A stretch of DNA of 47,451 bases, taken from positions 1 to 47,451 of the forward strand of contig DASZCR010000223.1 in assembly GCA_035942915.1 (NCBI GenBank), in the 5' to 3' direction. This stretch comes from DASZCR01 sp035942915 (GTDB taxonomy: Bacteria; Acidobacteriota; Blastocatellia; Pyrinomonadales; Pyrinomonadaceae). The notes under the pieces were generated by a model. The model was given only the letters and a program-made list of their open reading frames with translations. It had not been told where the DNA came from and did not search any database. Of the stretch, positions 1-6,607 are shown one piece after another. The translations under genes were made by a program, and so were the position numbers. Numbering within the stretch: position 1 is the stretch's first letter; every line of letters begins with the position of its first letter.

Positions 1-3
1 CCT

Positions 4-171
4 TTATAGCCAGCCCTTCCCATGACAAGCGCCACATTTAACGACTCCCGAGCCATGACAGTTTTTGCACTGGGAGGAAGATGTCAGCAGCCCTCCACTC
101 AATCTTCCTTTGCCATGGCACTTCGGGCATTTCACTGAGCCTTTGCCGCTACAAGTAGTGCATTTAGGCAC
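4..171 (-). CDS. Small zinc-finger protein with four DnaJ-type CxxCxGxG motifs
   Basis: A 55-residue protein on the minus strand, starting at a GTG at 171 and ending at a TAA at 4-6. AAAGGAG lies about 9 bases before the start. It contains four CxxCxGxG motifs in a row (CTTCSGKG, CPKCHGKG, CKNCHGSG, CGACHGKG), the signature of the DnaJ central zinc-finger domain, which binds two zinc ions. There is no J domain and no room for one, so this is a free-standing zinc-finger module. It lies 21 bases after the gene at 193-558 on the same strand, so the two are probably co-transcribed. Seen: motifs and start site. Inferred: zinc binding and a role in protein folding or protein binding. It is unusual in lying antisense to the other cassette genes. 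Confidence 0.8.
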   Translation of the reverse strand: MPKCTTCSGKGSVKCPKCHGKGRLSGGLLTSSSQCKNCHGSGVVKCGACHGKGWL

Positions 172-192
172 AGGTGCTTTCTCCTTTAAGAG

Positions 193-558
193 TTAGTAGG
201 GGAAAGGAATTGTATCCTCTACTCCTTTATCTTTGAGTATTTCCATGAGTTGGGACCAAGCCCTAGCTAGTTCATCCCTACGCTCTGAATACTCGCGGTC
301 ATTGAACTTCTCATATTCTTTGAGGAAGAATCCCGCCAACGTTCCATATGCAAGAGCCTCAAACGCATGTGACTGTCTGAACTCAGAAAGGTTTATTTCG
401 CCCATGAGCGTTTGGACTATGCCAATAAACTGGTTAACAAGGTCATGGAGTAAGTCGGCGGAACGTTCGCCATCAAAATACTCTCGGAGATTGTCTAGGA
501 AAGAGCCAAAATTGAATTCTTTAGCAGCGACAACCGAAATGTAGCCTTTCCCTTCCAC
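193..558 (-). CDS. Hypothetical helical cytoplasmic protein
   Basis: A 121-residue soluble protein, starting at GTG 558 with a strong AAAGGAG about 8 bases upstream on the minus strand. It has no signal peptide and no membrane segment. The composition is acidic, aromatic-rich and mostly helical, with charged heptad-like stretches near the C-terminus around residues 85-110. I do not recognise a family. It is the first gene of a two-gene minus-strand unit with the zinc-finger protein at 4-171. The pair lies upstream of an attC-like site (668-769), so it is most likely cargo of an integron cassette inserted in reverse orientation. Base composition is clearly more AT-rich than the backbone genes beyond 17 kb, which fits acquisition by transfer. 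Confidence 0.7.
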   Translation of the reverse strand: MEGKGYISVVAAKEFNFGSFLDNLREYFDGERSADLLHDLVNQFIGIVQTLMGEINLSEFRQSHAFEALAYGTLAGFFLKEYEKFNDREYSERRDELARAWSQLMEILKDKGVEDTIPFPY

Positions 559-667
559 TTGTAAATCTCCTTTTGTGAGCTTCGTTAGGTAGCTACTGCG
601 AGAGGGAGGCGGATTCTATCACCAATGCCGCAATTGACAAGAGTTTTTTCGATTACAAAAGCAAAGC

Positions 668-769
668 GCCTAACGCTGGAATCAAGTGGCGCGTACGAAC
701 CGCTGCAAGCGACAAGCCTTGCATGAGAAACTAGCTCAATAGCGCGTCCGCTTCAATGACTAGTTAGAC
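668..769 (+). other. attC-like recombination site
   Basis: Left core R'' GCCTAAC at 668-674 and right core R' GTTAGAC at 763-769 enclose about 100 bases. The inner arms (TCAAGTGGCGCG after R'', and CGCGTCCGCTTCAATGA before R') are imperfect inverted repeats, as expected of a folded attC. This site closes the cassette that holds the minus-strand gene pair. Confidence 0.8.
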
Positions 770-937
770 CGTCTCTGGTGAGCGGCGTGACTACTCGGCA
801 GAACTTTTCTGGCTGTCGTCGCGCCGCTCAGTTCAGGCGTGTCTAACGCTGGAATTGAGCCGCCGCGCACACAATGCCGAAACCACGCAAGTTCTCGATG
901 AGAGGCGCGCTAACTCGCGGTCGGCTCGAATGACTTG
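764..937 (+). other. ORF-less integron cassette with hairpin
   Basis: This is the interval between two successive R' crossover points. It has no convincing reading frame. Its only non-attC content is about 70 bases with a stem TGAGCGGCG (779-787) pairing with CGCCGCTCA (822-830), enclosing a 34-base loop that has a further small CAG/CTG stem. No T-run follows, so it is not a standard intrinsic terminator. It could be a small RNA, a promoter cassette or a decayed attC. See also 3149-3234 and 5277-5436. Confidence 0.55.
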
Positions 938-943
938 TTGGAT
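841..943 (+). other. attC-like recombination site
   Basis: R'' GTCTAAC at 841-847 and R' GTTGGAT at 937-943. The arms GGAATTGAGCCGCCGCGC and GCGGTCGGCTCGAATGAC form an imperfect inverted repeat. The bases before R' (CGAATGACTT) closely match those of the first site. Confidence 0.8.
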
Positions 944-1038
944 TGCGCTTCTGTTGAAAATAACTTCCTTGTCATATTAGGCTTACCTTGCTAATAATTT
1001 GGTATCTTTCTGTCAATAGTTTAACGCGAGGTAAGCGG

Positions 1039-1896
1039 ATGGGCAAAATAATAGCTTTCGGCTGGTATGGTGGCAAGTATAGTCATCTTGATTGGTTGCT
1101 ACCTTTGCTTCCCAAGACCACACATTATTGCGAGCCATTCGGCGGTTCGGCGGCTGTTTTGATAAATCGAGTGCCTTCGCCTGTAGAAACTTATAATGAC
1201 ATTCATGGAGAAGTCGTTAATTTCTTTCGAGTTCTGCGCGAACAAAAAGATGCGTTGATTGAAGCAATAGGATTGACACCTTTTTCGCGGGCGGAATTTG
1301 AAGCGGCAATCAAAGAATCAACAGAGAAGCTTTCGGACTTAGAACGGGCGCGAAGATTTTATATTCTCGCTAGGCAGGTAAGAACCGGACTAGCTCAAAA
1401 GGCGAGTATCGGAAGATGGGCACATTGTCTCTTAACAAGTCGTGCTGGCATGGCGGGAGCGGTGTCCCGTTGGCTTGGTGCGGTTGAAGATTTGCCGCTC
1501 ATTGCCCAAAGATTACTTCGTGTACAAATTGAGAACGCTCCAGCTATTGAGATAATCAAGCGATATGACTCGGAAGAAACACTTTTCTACTGCGACCCTC
1601 CATATCCGCATGAATCACGCGGCGACTCTAATGCTTACGCTAATGAAATGACTGATGACCAGCATAGAGAGCTTGCCGAAGTTCTGCACACCGTTCGAGG
1701 AAAAGTTGCATTGTCGAGTTATAGATGTTCGTTGATGGAGAAACTTTATAGTGATTGGCAATGTGTTGAGGCGGAAGAAAAGGTGATTCATTCCGTGAAA
1801 TCAACGCGCAAGGAAGTTTTATGGGTGAACTACGAAATAGGAGATAATGCTGAGTGTCAAACCCGCACCCGCCGCCAGCAAGCATCCTTGATCTAG
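1039..1896 (+). CDS. DNA adenine methylase (D12 class, Dam-like)
   Basis: Predicted N6-adenine DNA methyltransferase that protects host DNA from the neighbouring endonuclease. The start is ATG 1039, with GAGG at 1028-1031 at good spacing. An upstream in-frame start has no ribosome site. Motifs: the N-terminal GWYGGKYSHL and PFGGSAAVL (SAM-binding motif I of the D12 family, residues about 34-42) and the catalytic YCDPPY around residue 187 (DPPY motif IV). Its 285 residues are normal for the family. The 3' end overlaps the endonuclease gene by 43 bases, so the two are translationally coupled. Together they fill one cassette between attC-like sites at 841-943 and 3052-3154. The low GC compared with the backbone suggests transfer. 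Sequence specificity cannot be read from the protein. Confidence 0.9.
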   Translation: MGKIIAFGWYGGKYSHLDWLLPLLPKTTHYCEPFGGSAAVLINRVPSPVETYNDIHGEVVNFFRVLREQKDALIEAIGLTPFSRAEFEAAIKESTEKLSDLERARRFYILARQVRTGLAQKASIGRWAHCLLTSRAGMAGAVSRWLGAVEDLPLIAQRLLRVQIENAPAIEIIKRYDSEETLFYCDPPYPHESRGDSNAYANEMTDDQHRELAEVLHTVRGKVALSSYRCSLMEKLYSDWQCVEAEEKVIHSVKSTRKEVLWVNYEIGDNAECQTRTRRQQASLI

Positions 1897-3026
1897 TCTA
1901 TCAACGTGCATCCGGCGGTTTAGACAAGTCTTTTGTCAGCGATCCTACGATTGAAGCGGACATTGAATTTGTATGCCGCTCATCAAATCTCGCCGGAACG
2001 CGCTTTTTAATGGCTTGCTTGGTGGCGAAGCTATCTAATCCAACTTTCGACATTCGCAAACCATATACAGAAATCGGCGGCGAAGGCATCTATTCAGGTC
2101 GTCATTACGACGAAAATTACGTTGCTCCATTTGCCTTCAAACACGGGCTGCCTGTCAATCCAACCACCAGCTTCCTTACGCCTGCTTTCAGAACAAACAA
2201 AACCATTATTGAGCCGGGTGTGCAATTAGTAGGGCGACCAAAAAAGCTATACGATAAGGTTGTTGATTTAATCACGGCTGTGCATACAGGGAGGGTAGCT
2301 GCTGAAGATTTATTGGCTGAAATAGTCCGTTGGCTTTTAATTGTACGAGATGAAAGAAAGCAGCGATTAGAAACCCTTTTTGCTTCATTAAAAACCTCAG
2401 AAGGCGATACGGCTTTACCGGCGGAAAGCATTGTCACGCTCATCCAACAGCACATGGCTTTGCCAAAGACTGCGCGTTTGCCTGTTTTAGTCGTAGCGGC
2501 AGCGTATCAAGCGGCGCAAGAATATCTGGGTGAGCGACATCTGCCGTTACAAGGACATACTTCTGCTGACAAACAAACCGGAGCTTTGGGCGATGTTCAG
2601 ATTGCCTTAAAAGATGATAGTAACGTCGTAACCGTCTACGAGATGAAGGCAAAGAGGGTTACGCGGGAAGATATAGAAATCGCATTACAAAAACTAGCAA
2701 CCGCTGCTCACAACATTGACAATTACATTTTTATCACTACCGACAGAATTGATGTAGAGGTAAAGGAATACGCCGCGACCATGCACGCGCGAATAGGTAC
2801 TGAGTTCGTCATTCTCGATTGCATCGGCTTTCTACGACACTTTCTACACCTTTTCTACAGGATACGAATGCAATTTCTGGAAGCCTATCAAAATCTCGTC
2901 ATGGCTGAGCCTGATAGCGCAGTTAATCCCATGCTGAAAGAAGCCTTTCTTTCTCTCCGTTTAGCCACAGAAACAGGAGTCGTGCAGCCGATAGAAGATC
3001 AAGAGCCAAACCACAAGGCTCAGTAA
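1854..3026 (+). CDS. Type II restriction endonuclease, SacI-family-like
   Basis: A 390-residue protein starting at GTG 1854, inside the end of the methylase gene, with GGAG at 1840-1843. A PD-(D/E)xK-like core is visible: GALGDVQIAL around residue 245 (acid), then TVYEMKAK about 15 residues later (ExK). These would be the metal-binding catalytic residues. The N-terminal half (DKSFVSDPTIEADIEFVCRS, DIRKPYTEIGGEGIYSGR, NPTTSFLTPAFR) matches my memory of the RE_SacI family, so a GAGCTC-like target is possible, but this is recall, not a search. The overlap with a D12 methylase supports a complete restriction-modification unit. Both genes together exceed 2 kb, large for an integron cassette. Alternative: another PD-(D/E)xK endonuclease family. 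Confidence 0.78.
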   Translation: MSNPHPPPASILDLVYQRASGGLDKSFVSDPTIEADIEFVCRSSNLAGTRFLMACLVAKLSNPTFDIRKPYTEIGGEGIYSGRHYDENYVAPFAFKHGLPVNPTTSFLTPAFRTNKTIIEPGVQLVGRPKKLYDKVVDLITAVHTGRVAAEDLLAEIVRWLLIVRDERKQRLETLFASLKTSEGDTALPAESIVTLIQQHMALPKTARLPVLVVAAAYQAAQEYLGERHLPLQGHTSADKQTGALGDVQIALKDDSNVVTVYEMKAKRVTREDIEIALQKLATAAHNIDNYIFITTDRIDVEVKEYAATMHARIGTEFVILDCIGFLRHFLHLFYRIRMQFLEAYQNLVMAEPDSAVNPMLKEAFLSLRLATETGVVQPIEDQEPNHKAQ

Positions 3027-3051
3027 GTTGTCCCGACAGAACAACGAAGCA

Positions 3052-3154
3052 ATCCAACGCCCGCCATCAGCCGCCGCGACGAACTTTTGAATTGCGGGTG
3101 TCTCGCGCATAATAGCAACGCTGAATCGCGGTCGGCTGCATGGCGTTGTTAGAC
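3052..3154 (+). other. attC-like recombination site
   Basis: R'' ATCCAAC at 3052-3058 and R' GTTAGAC at 3148-3154. The arms CATCAGCCGCCGCGAC and GCGGTCGGCTGCATGG are imperfect inverted repeats. It closes the restriction-modification cassette. Confidence 0.8.
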
Positions 3155-3234
3155 CGCCTCACAGGAGCGGCATGAGCGCTGGCAGAGATTCTTCTGCTTG
3201 CTTCATGTCGCTCCGTCAGGCGGATTAACTATAA
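3149..3234 (+). other. ORF-less hairpin cassette interrupted by an IS
   Basis: Starting right after the R' of the previous attC, this segment folds into a long imperfect hairpin. CCGCCT (3154-3159) and GGAGCGGCATGA (3164-3175) pair with TTCATGTCGCTCC (3202-3214) and AGGCGG (3218-3223). It then reaches GGATTAAC, the same bases that begin the attC after another ORF-less cassette at 5339. The IS element at 3235-3981 cuts it here, so its attC is missing or split. Confidence 0.5.
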
Positions 3235-3981
3235 GGCTCTAGAGTAGCAAAGCACTTGATTCGCGGTGCTAAGCTACTGACGTGCAACCACTAAACCGCT
3301 ACTACAGGCGGTCTAAAATTTCGGAGCGTAAATTCCGCCAGGTCGTGCGCCATTTTGCGCTCGACTTTACGGCCTCCGACGTGGCTAAGCTGACGGGCTT
3401 GACGCGCAAGAGCGTCACTTCAATCTTTCTCAGAGTCAGGGAGCGCATCGCCGAAGAATGTGAACGTCAGTCGCCCTTCGGCGGCGAGGTCGAAGTCGAC
3501 GAGAGTTACTTCGGCGCGCGGCGCGTGCGCGGCAAGCGAGGCTGCGGTGCATCAGGTAAGACCGTCGTCTTCGGCATCTTCAAGCGTAACGGCTGCGTCT
3601 ACACGGAGGTCGTGCCGGACTGCCGCAAGCGCACGCTTTTGGCCGTAATCCGCGGCAGAGTGACCCTCGACGCCGTCGTCCACTCCGACGGCTGGCGCGG
3701 TTATGACGGGCTGGTGGATGTCGGCTATGCGAAGCACTTTAGAGTCAACCACGGGCGCAATGAGTTCGCGCGCGTCACGAGTCACGTCAACGGGATAGAG
3801 AGCTTCTGGAGTTATGCTAAGCGCAGGCTCCAGAAGTTCAACGGCGTACCTGCTCGCACCTTCTATCTACACCTGAAGGAGTGCGAGTACAGGTTCAATA
3901 ACAGGAACAGTGAACTGAGCACTCTGCTGCTCAGGCTACTCGAAAAACATCCGCTCTAGTCGAGTTTCCTACTCTAGAGCC
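3235..3981 (+). mobile_element. IS1595-family insertion sequence (IS1016/ISXO2-like), complete
   Basis: A 747-bp element. The left inverted repeat starts GGCTCTAGAGTAGCAAAGC at 3235. The right end, read in reverse complement, is GGCTCTAGAGTAGGAAACTC and ends at 3981. It is flanked on both sides by ACTATAA (3228-3234 and 3982-3988), a 7-base direct repeat; IS1595 elements usually duplicate 8 bases, so one base has changed or the end is offset by one. It carries a single transposase gene. It appears intact and is therefore probably recent. Confidence 0.88.
3282..3959 (+). CDS. IS1595 family transposase
   Basis: A 225-residue transposase that cuts and joins DNA at the IS ends. Start GTG 3282; the ribosome site is weak, as is common for IS genes. 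An N-terminal helical DNA-binding part (residues 1-60, with LTGLTRKSVTSIFLRVRERI resembling a helix-turn-helix) is followed by the DDE catalytic fold of the ISXO2-like superfamily: EVDESYFG (first D, about residue 73), VVHSDGWRGYD (second D, about residue 131), and HVNGIESFWSYAKRRL (E and following K, about residue 168). Length and motifs are normal for IS1016-like members. No frameshift or stop was found, so it is probably active. Confidence 0.92.
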   Translation: MQPLNRYYRRSKISERKFRQVVRHFALDFTASDVAKLTGLTRKSVTSIFLRVRERIAEECERQSPFGGEVEVDESYFGARRVRGKRGCGASGKTVVFGIFKRNGCVYTEVVPDCRKRTLLAVIRGRVTLDAVVHSDGWRGYDGLVDVGYAKHFRVNHGRNEFARVTSHVNGIESFWSYAKRRLQKFNGVPARTFYLHLKECEYRFNNRNSELSTLLLRLLEKHPL

Positions 3982-3993
3982 ACTATAATTAGA

Positions 3994-4085
3994 CCGCATC
4001 ATGCGGTATTTGTCGGCCTACAGGTATCTTTTACCGCATGATGCGGCTTTAATCCACTAATGCCAACTTTTACCGCACTGCGCGG
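3994..4085. repeat. Three palindromes at 39-40 base spacing
   Basis: 13-base palindromic units at 3994-4006 (CCGCATCATGCGG), 4034-4046 (CCGCATGATGCGG, the exact reverse complement of the first) and 4073-4085 (CCGCACTGCGCGG, decayed). The second and third are both preceded by CTTTTA. The period is 40 then 39 bases, close to four helix turns. They could be operator sites, hairpins, or iterons left by a lost element. The function is unknown. Confidence 0.6.
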
Positions 4086-4240
4086 CCAAAGGTGAGTGTG
4101 CCCTAGACAGCATGCGACGCTGCTTTTATTGTGGGGAGAATTGTGTCGGTCTTATCCGCCACCAAGCCGTAATAGGTGTATACAGGCGCAAGAGTTACGG
4201 GCTGCGATCCGCGATAAATGTCAGTAAATGTACGTACACC

Positions 4241-4313
4241 GTAGTAGGCGCACTACTTGAGCGGAGGATTCATAACCCCAAGGTCGGGAGTTCAAGTCTC
4301 CCCCCCGCTACCA
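4241..4313 (+). tRNA. Truncated tRNA fragment, 3' part (CAT anticodon region)
   Basis: The T arm is perfect (GGGAG 4286-4290, loop TTCAAGT, CTCCC 4298-4302). It is followed by a 3' acceptor strand CCCCGCT, discriminator A and an encoded CCA (4311-4313). An anticodon loop TTCATAA lies at 4269-4275, but its stem no longer pairs well. The 5' acceptor strand that should pair with CCCCGCT is absent upstream. The gene is therefore broken. Such 3' tRNA ends are typical remnants of att sites used by tRNA-targeting integrases. It may be the scar of a lost genomic island. Confidence 0.55.
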
Positions 4314-4617
4314 ACTTTCTCTTTATCACATCATCACTTACAGCCCCGTTAAGATTATGTCGGAGCGGCATCTTTAGCCGACTTGCCGTGATTTTGCCGT
4401 GAGCGAAAGAGGCTCTCAGGGGAATAGCTTGCTTCTCTCTCTACTGGTCGAAGCGGGGCAGTTTATAAATTGAGTCGGAGAGTGGAGTTGTGGAATTTAG
4501 CTGCCTTCTTTTAGGTGGCGCGGATGACGCGTGGCGCGGGTCTGATTATCGCCTTCGTGAATTCAGTTCTCGCCATTTCCTCAGGGCAGGTATAGAACGT
4601 TCATTGCTGCTGGCATT
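4314..4617. other. Non-coding stretch with no recognisable feature
   Basis: About 300 bases between the tRNA fragment and a small hydrophobic frame. No reading frame with coding character, no attC and no clear promoter are visible. It is probably debris from the element that brought the tRNA fragment. Confidence 0.4.
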
Positions 4618-4690
4618 GTGGGTCTAGTTGTAGGTTTGGCTATAGCAGTAATCGGCTTTGTCGTTCTAAGCAAAGGTGGCGGATTCCATT

Positions 4691-4837
4691 ATGATAATCG
4701 AAGCTCTTTTAATTTGTGTTGGAGTAGTGCTCGTCGTAAATTTCGGAGCGTCAGCAGGGGGCTTCGGTATTCTGCTTGTTTTAATTGGAGGATGGGTTGG
4801 TTTGGTGTGGTGCGGCGTAGTATGCGGGGCGGCTTAA
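4691..4837 (+). CDS. Tiny hydrophobic protein (48 residues), probable membrane peptide
   Basis: ATG 4691 to TAA 4835-4837. The product has two hydrophobic segments, ALLICVGVVLVV and GFGILLVLIGGWVGLVWCGV, separated by a short glycine/serine turn, so it looks like a two-helix membrane hairpin. Immediately upstream, in another frame, is a further hydrophobic stretch (GLVVGLAIAVIGFVVL, from about 4618). The original gene may have been longer and is now frameshifted. The ribosome site (GGTGGCGGA) is poor. The end runs into an attC right half (about 4825-4868), as for other cassette genes in this array. The function is unknown, and it may be a decayed gene. Confidence 0.4.
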   Translation: MIIEALLICVGVVLVVNFGASAGGFGILLVLIGGWVGLVWCGVVCGAA

Positions 4838-4868
4838 ATTCCAGCGTTGGGCGCATGACTTGTTAGGT
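4825..4868 (+). other. attC right-half remnant
   Basis: GGCGGCTTAAATTCCAGCGTTGGGC (split here as GGCGGCTTAAATTCC then AGCGTTGGGC) is nearly the same as the right half of the site ending at 5282. A second R'-like GTTAGGT occurs at 4862-4868, preceded by CATGACTT as in the first two sites. I cannot find a matching left core upstream, so the site appears truncated or rearranged. Confidence 0.5.
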
Positions 4869-4889
4869 ACAGAGGAGGAGATTGGGTGC

Positions 4890-5177
4890 ATGAAGTGCGT
4901 GGCGTGTGGGAGCACCTCGCTCGTCGAGGGCGAGTTGGTGGACATGAGGGGCGGCAGGATGAACTCCTTCAAGCTGAGCGAGGTGTCGAAGTGGAAGAGC
5001 ATGTTCGGCGTCGGCGTGCGCGGCGTGCGCGCCTACGGGTGCGTGAATTGCCGACATTTGCAGTTTGCCGTCGAGTTCACTGAGGAGGATGTGCTGCGTT
5101 ACAAGCAGTTCGAAGGGGAGCAGTTGGGTGTCTTGGAGAGGATAGGCGCAGCGGCGGAGGGTACAGGAGATGCGTAG
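4890..5177 (+). CDS. Small zinc-ribbon protein, function unknown
   Basis: A 95-residue soluble protein, ATG 4890, with GAGGAGGAG at 4872-4880 upstream. Two Cys pairs, MKCVACGS at the N-terminus and YGCVNCRHLQ around residue 50, form a probable zinc ribbon of about 50 residues. A basic stretch lies between them (SKWKSMFGVGVRGVRAYG). The C-terminal 40 residues are acidic and helical. There is no signal peptide. Proteins of this shape often read as hypothetical zinc-ribbon proteins in bacterial genomes; I cannot name a family. It forms a one-gene cassette between the attC half at 4868 and the attC at 5198-5282. Confidence 0.7.
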   Translation: MKCVACGSTSLVEGELVDMRGGRMNSFKLSEVSKWKSMFGVGVRGVRAYGCVNCRHLQFAVEFTEEDVLRYKQFEGEQLGVLERIGAAAEGTGDA

Positions 5178-5197
5178 GCGTCTTCCAAGTCCGCGTC

Positions 5198-5282
5198 CCA
5201 CAACGGCAGACAGCGGACGCGCAAATTAGCAAGCCTCTCAGTCTCGGCGTGCTGTGCGTGCCGCTTAATTCCAGTGTTAGGC
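5198..5282 (+). other. attC-like recombination site
   Basis: The left core is a degenerate CCACAAC (5198-5204); the right core is GTTAGGC (5276-5282). The arms GGCAGACAGCGGACGCGC and GTGCGTGCCGCTTAATTCC are imperfect inverted repeats. It closes the zinc-ribbon cassette. Confidence 0.7.
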
Positions 5283-5436
5283 TGCGTGAAAGAAACGGAC
5301 TGAAGGGAGAGCAGCGGTCAGCCCGTTTCTTCGAGGCGGATTAACAACTCAATCAAGCCGACTGTGGAGAAAGCGCGCTTCTCATCGCAGGACTTGCGAT
5401 TGTCGCAGTTGTCCTTGCGGCTGCTTCTTTCGGGCG
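5277..5436 (+). other. ORF-less integron cassette with hairpin
   Basis: A 160-base cassette between R' sites at 5276 and 5436, without a gene. Its unique part holds a stem AGAAACGG (5291-5298) pairing with CCGTTTCT (5323-5330), and ends in GAGGCGGATTAAC, shared with the interrupted cassette at 3218-3229. It is not a standard terminator because no T-run follows. Confidence 0.5.
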
Positions 5437-5442
5437 TGAGGC
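5339..5442 (+). other. attC-like recombination site with GTG core
   Basis: R'' GATTAAC at 5339-5345 and R' GTGAGGC at 5436-5442, so the third base of the GTT crossover triplet is G. The central part TTCTCATCGCAGGACTTGCG resembles the centre of the site at 10878-10980. Confidence 0.65.
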
Positions 5443-5494
5443 CGCTCGAACCTCAGCCGTTGCTCTAACGTAATGCGGGAGGAGGTCTTTCGCC

Positions 5495-6016
5495 ATGATA
5501 TTCCTGCTAGCTGGCGTGCTGCTCCTGACGACGTGGAGATTTACTGCCCTCGTCCGACAACAGGGATTAGCGTGGGCGCTCAGAGGCGTCGCCATCTCTG
5601 CCTGCTGCGGCTTGCTGGCGGGCGTCCTTATCGGCGTCGGCGCACGCGTCGGGATGGGCGCCATTACCATCGCTAACGGCGCCCCGCAGCGGTTCACTGC
5701 GTCGGGGACATTTACCGTCGTTCTCACTTTCTCAAGTTTCGGTATCGTGCTAGGCGTCGTCTACGAAGGGTTGTTCCGGCGACTGCTCCGGCGCAAGGGG
5801 CTGGCCTACGGCGGACTCCTCACGCTCTGTACCTGGTACCCGCTCGCGCACGCAGCCGCGCAGCAGTTGACGGCGCGCCCGGCTCTCATCGCGCTCGTCA
5901 CGTTATCGGGCTTGTTAGTCGGCCTGATGTGGCTGCCGTTCGGGCTTGCTCTGGAGGCACTGCTCAGGAGATGGCACGACCGAGAGCGTTTGCAGGCCGC
6001 GCCCGCCGCAGCCTAA
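5495..6016 (+). CDS. Integral membrane protein, function unknown
   Basis: A 173-residue protein, ATG 5495, with an excellent GGAGGAGG at 5478-5485. Four or five membrane helices are visible: residues about 1-17 (MIFLLAGVLLLTTW), 28-50 (GVAISACCGLLAGVLIGVGA), 70-92 (FTVVLTFSSFGIVLGVVYEG), 103-120 and 130-155 (LVTLSGLLVGLMWLPFGLAL). Basic loops follow the third helix (FRRLLRRKG), suggesting they face the cytoplasm. No catalytic motif was found. The TAA stop lies inside the GCCTAAC left core of the next attC, so the gene fills its cassette completely. I do not recognise the family. Confidence 0.72.
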   Translation: MIFLLAGVLLLTTWRFTALVRQQGLAWALRGVAISACCGLLAGVLIGVGARVGMGAITIANGAPQRFTASGTFTVVLTFSSFGIVLGVVYEGLFRRLLRRKGLAYGGLLTLCTWYPLAHAAAQQLTARPALIALVTLSGLLVGLMWLPFGLALEALLRRWHDRERLQAAPAAA

Positions 6017-6096
6017 CGACGGCCTGCACCCGACGCACCATCACGGAGTCTTTGATGATAGTTGGAGAGGAACGCGGTTGATGTCGCGCGTTGGGC
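6011..6096 (+). other. attC-like recombination site
   Basis: R'' GCCTAAC at 6011-6017, which contains the TAA stop of the previous gene, and R' GTTGGGC at 6090-6096. An 86-base site. Confidence 0.75.
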
Positions 6097-6117
6097 GTTT
6101 GCCTTCCGGAGAATGGG

Positions 6118-6594
6118 ATGACTCTATCTGATGCCAGAGATATCGCCACAATAATCGGCGTGATTATTGCGGTGATGACCCTGATAAAAGGCTTCTTGGA
6201 GTATCGCCGTAACGCATTCCTTGCTCGCGTCGAGCATTTTGCCAACTTGAAGAGAGAGTTCAAAGAGGATGCAGCGATTGCCAGAATCACTGAGCTGCTT
6301 GAGACGGATGCCCCCCAACTCGCTGAAGTGCCCGCACATGATAAATGGCAGTTCCTTTGCTTCTTTGAGGAGGTTGCCCTGCTGCTCAGAGCAAAACTGA
6401 TAACAAGCGAACTTGCCTACTACATGTTCGGTTATTACGCGACTCGCTGTGACCGAAGCCAGTGGTTTTGGAACTCTTTCCCGAAGGATGAAAAGTATTG
6501 GTTATTGTTCTTCGATTTTGTAGCCCGGATGAAGTTGGTAGAATCCTCGAAGAACCGAGACCATGATGCATTTGTCCGGAGAATACGCGCGTAA
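6118..6594 (+). CDS. Hypothetical protein with one N-terminal membrane helix (DUF4760-like)
   Basis: A 158-residue protein, ATG 6118, with GGAG at 6108-6111. One hydrophobic segment near the start (residues about 8-24, IATIIGVIIAVMTLIKGF) is followed by a cytoplasmic helical domain with conserved-looking aromatic and acidic patches (KWQFLCFFEEVALLLR, LAYYMFGYYATRC). The layout of an N-terminal anchor plus a helical bundle in which residues around 75-100 form the core resembles the DUF4760 group, but this is from memory. No enzyme motif is seen. It is a single-gene cassette between the attC sites at 6011-6096 and 6608-6712. Confidence 0.68.
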   Translation: MTLSDARDIATIIGVIIAVMTLIKGFLEYRRNAFLARVEHFANLKREFKEDAAIARITELLETDAPQLAEVPAHDKWQFLCFFEEVALLLRAKLITSELAYYMFGYYATRCDRSQWFWNSFPKDEKYWLLFFDFVARMKLVESSKNRDHDAFVRRIRA

Positions 6595-6607
6595 TTCCAC
6601 TCCGCGC

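Noticed and set aside
4112..4402. A 96-codon frame reading through the tRNA fragment
   Set aside because: Its middle (RRIHNPKVGSSSLPPATNF) is translated tRNA sequence, a known source of false proteins.
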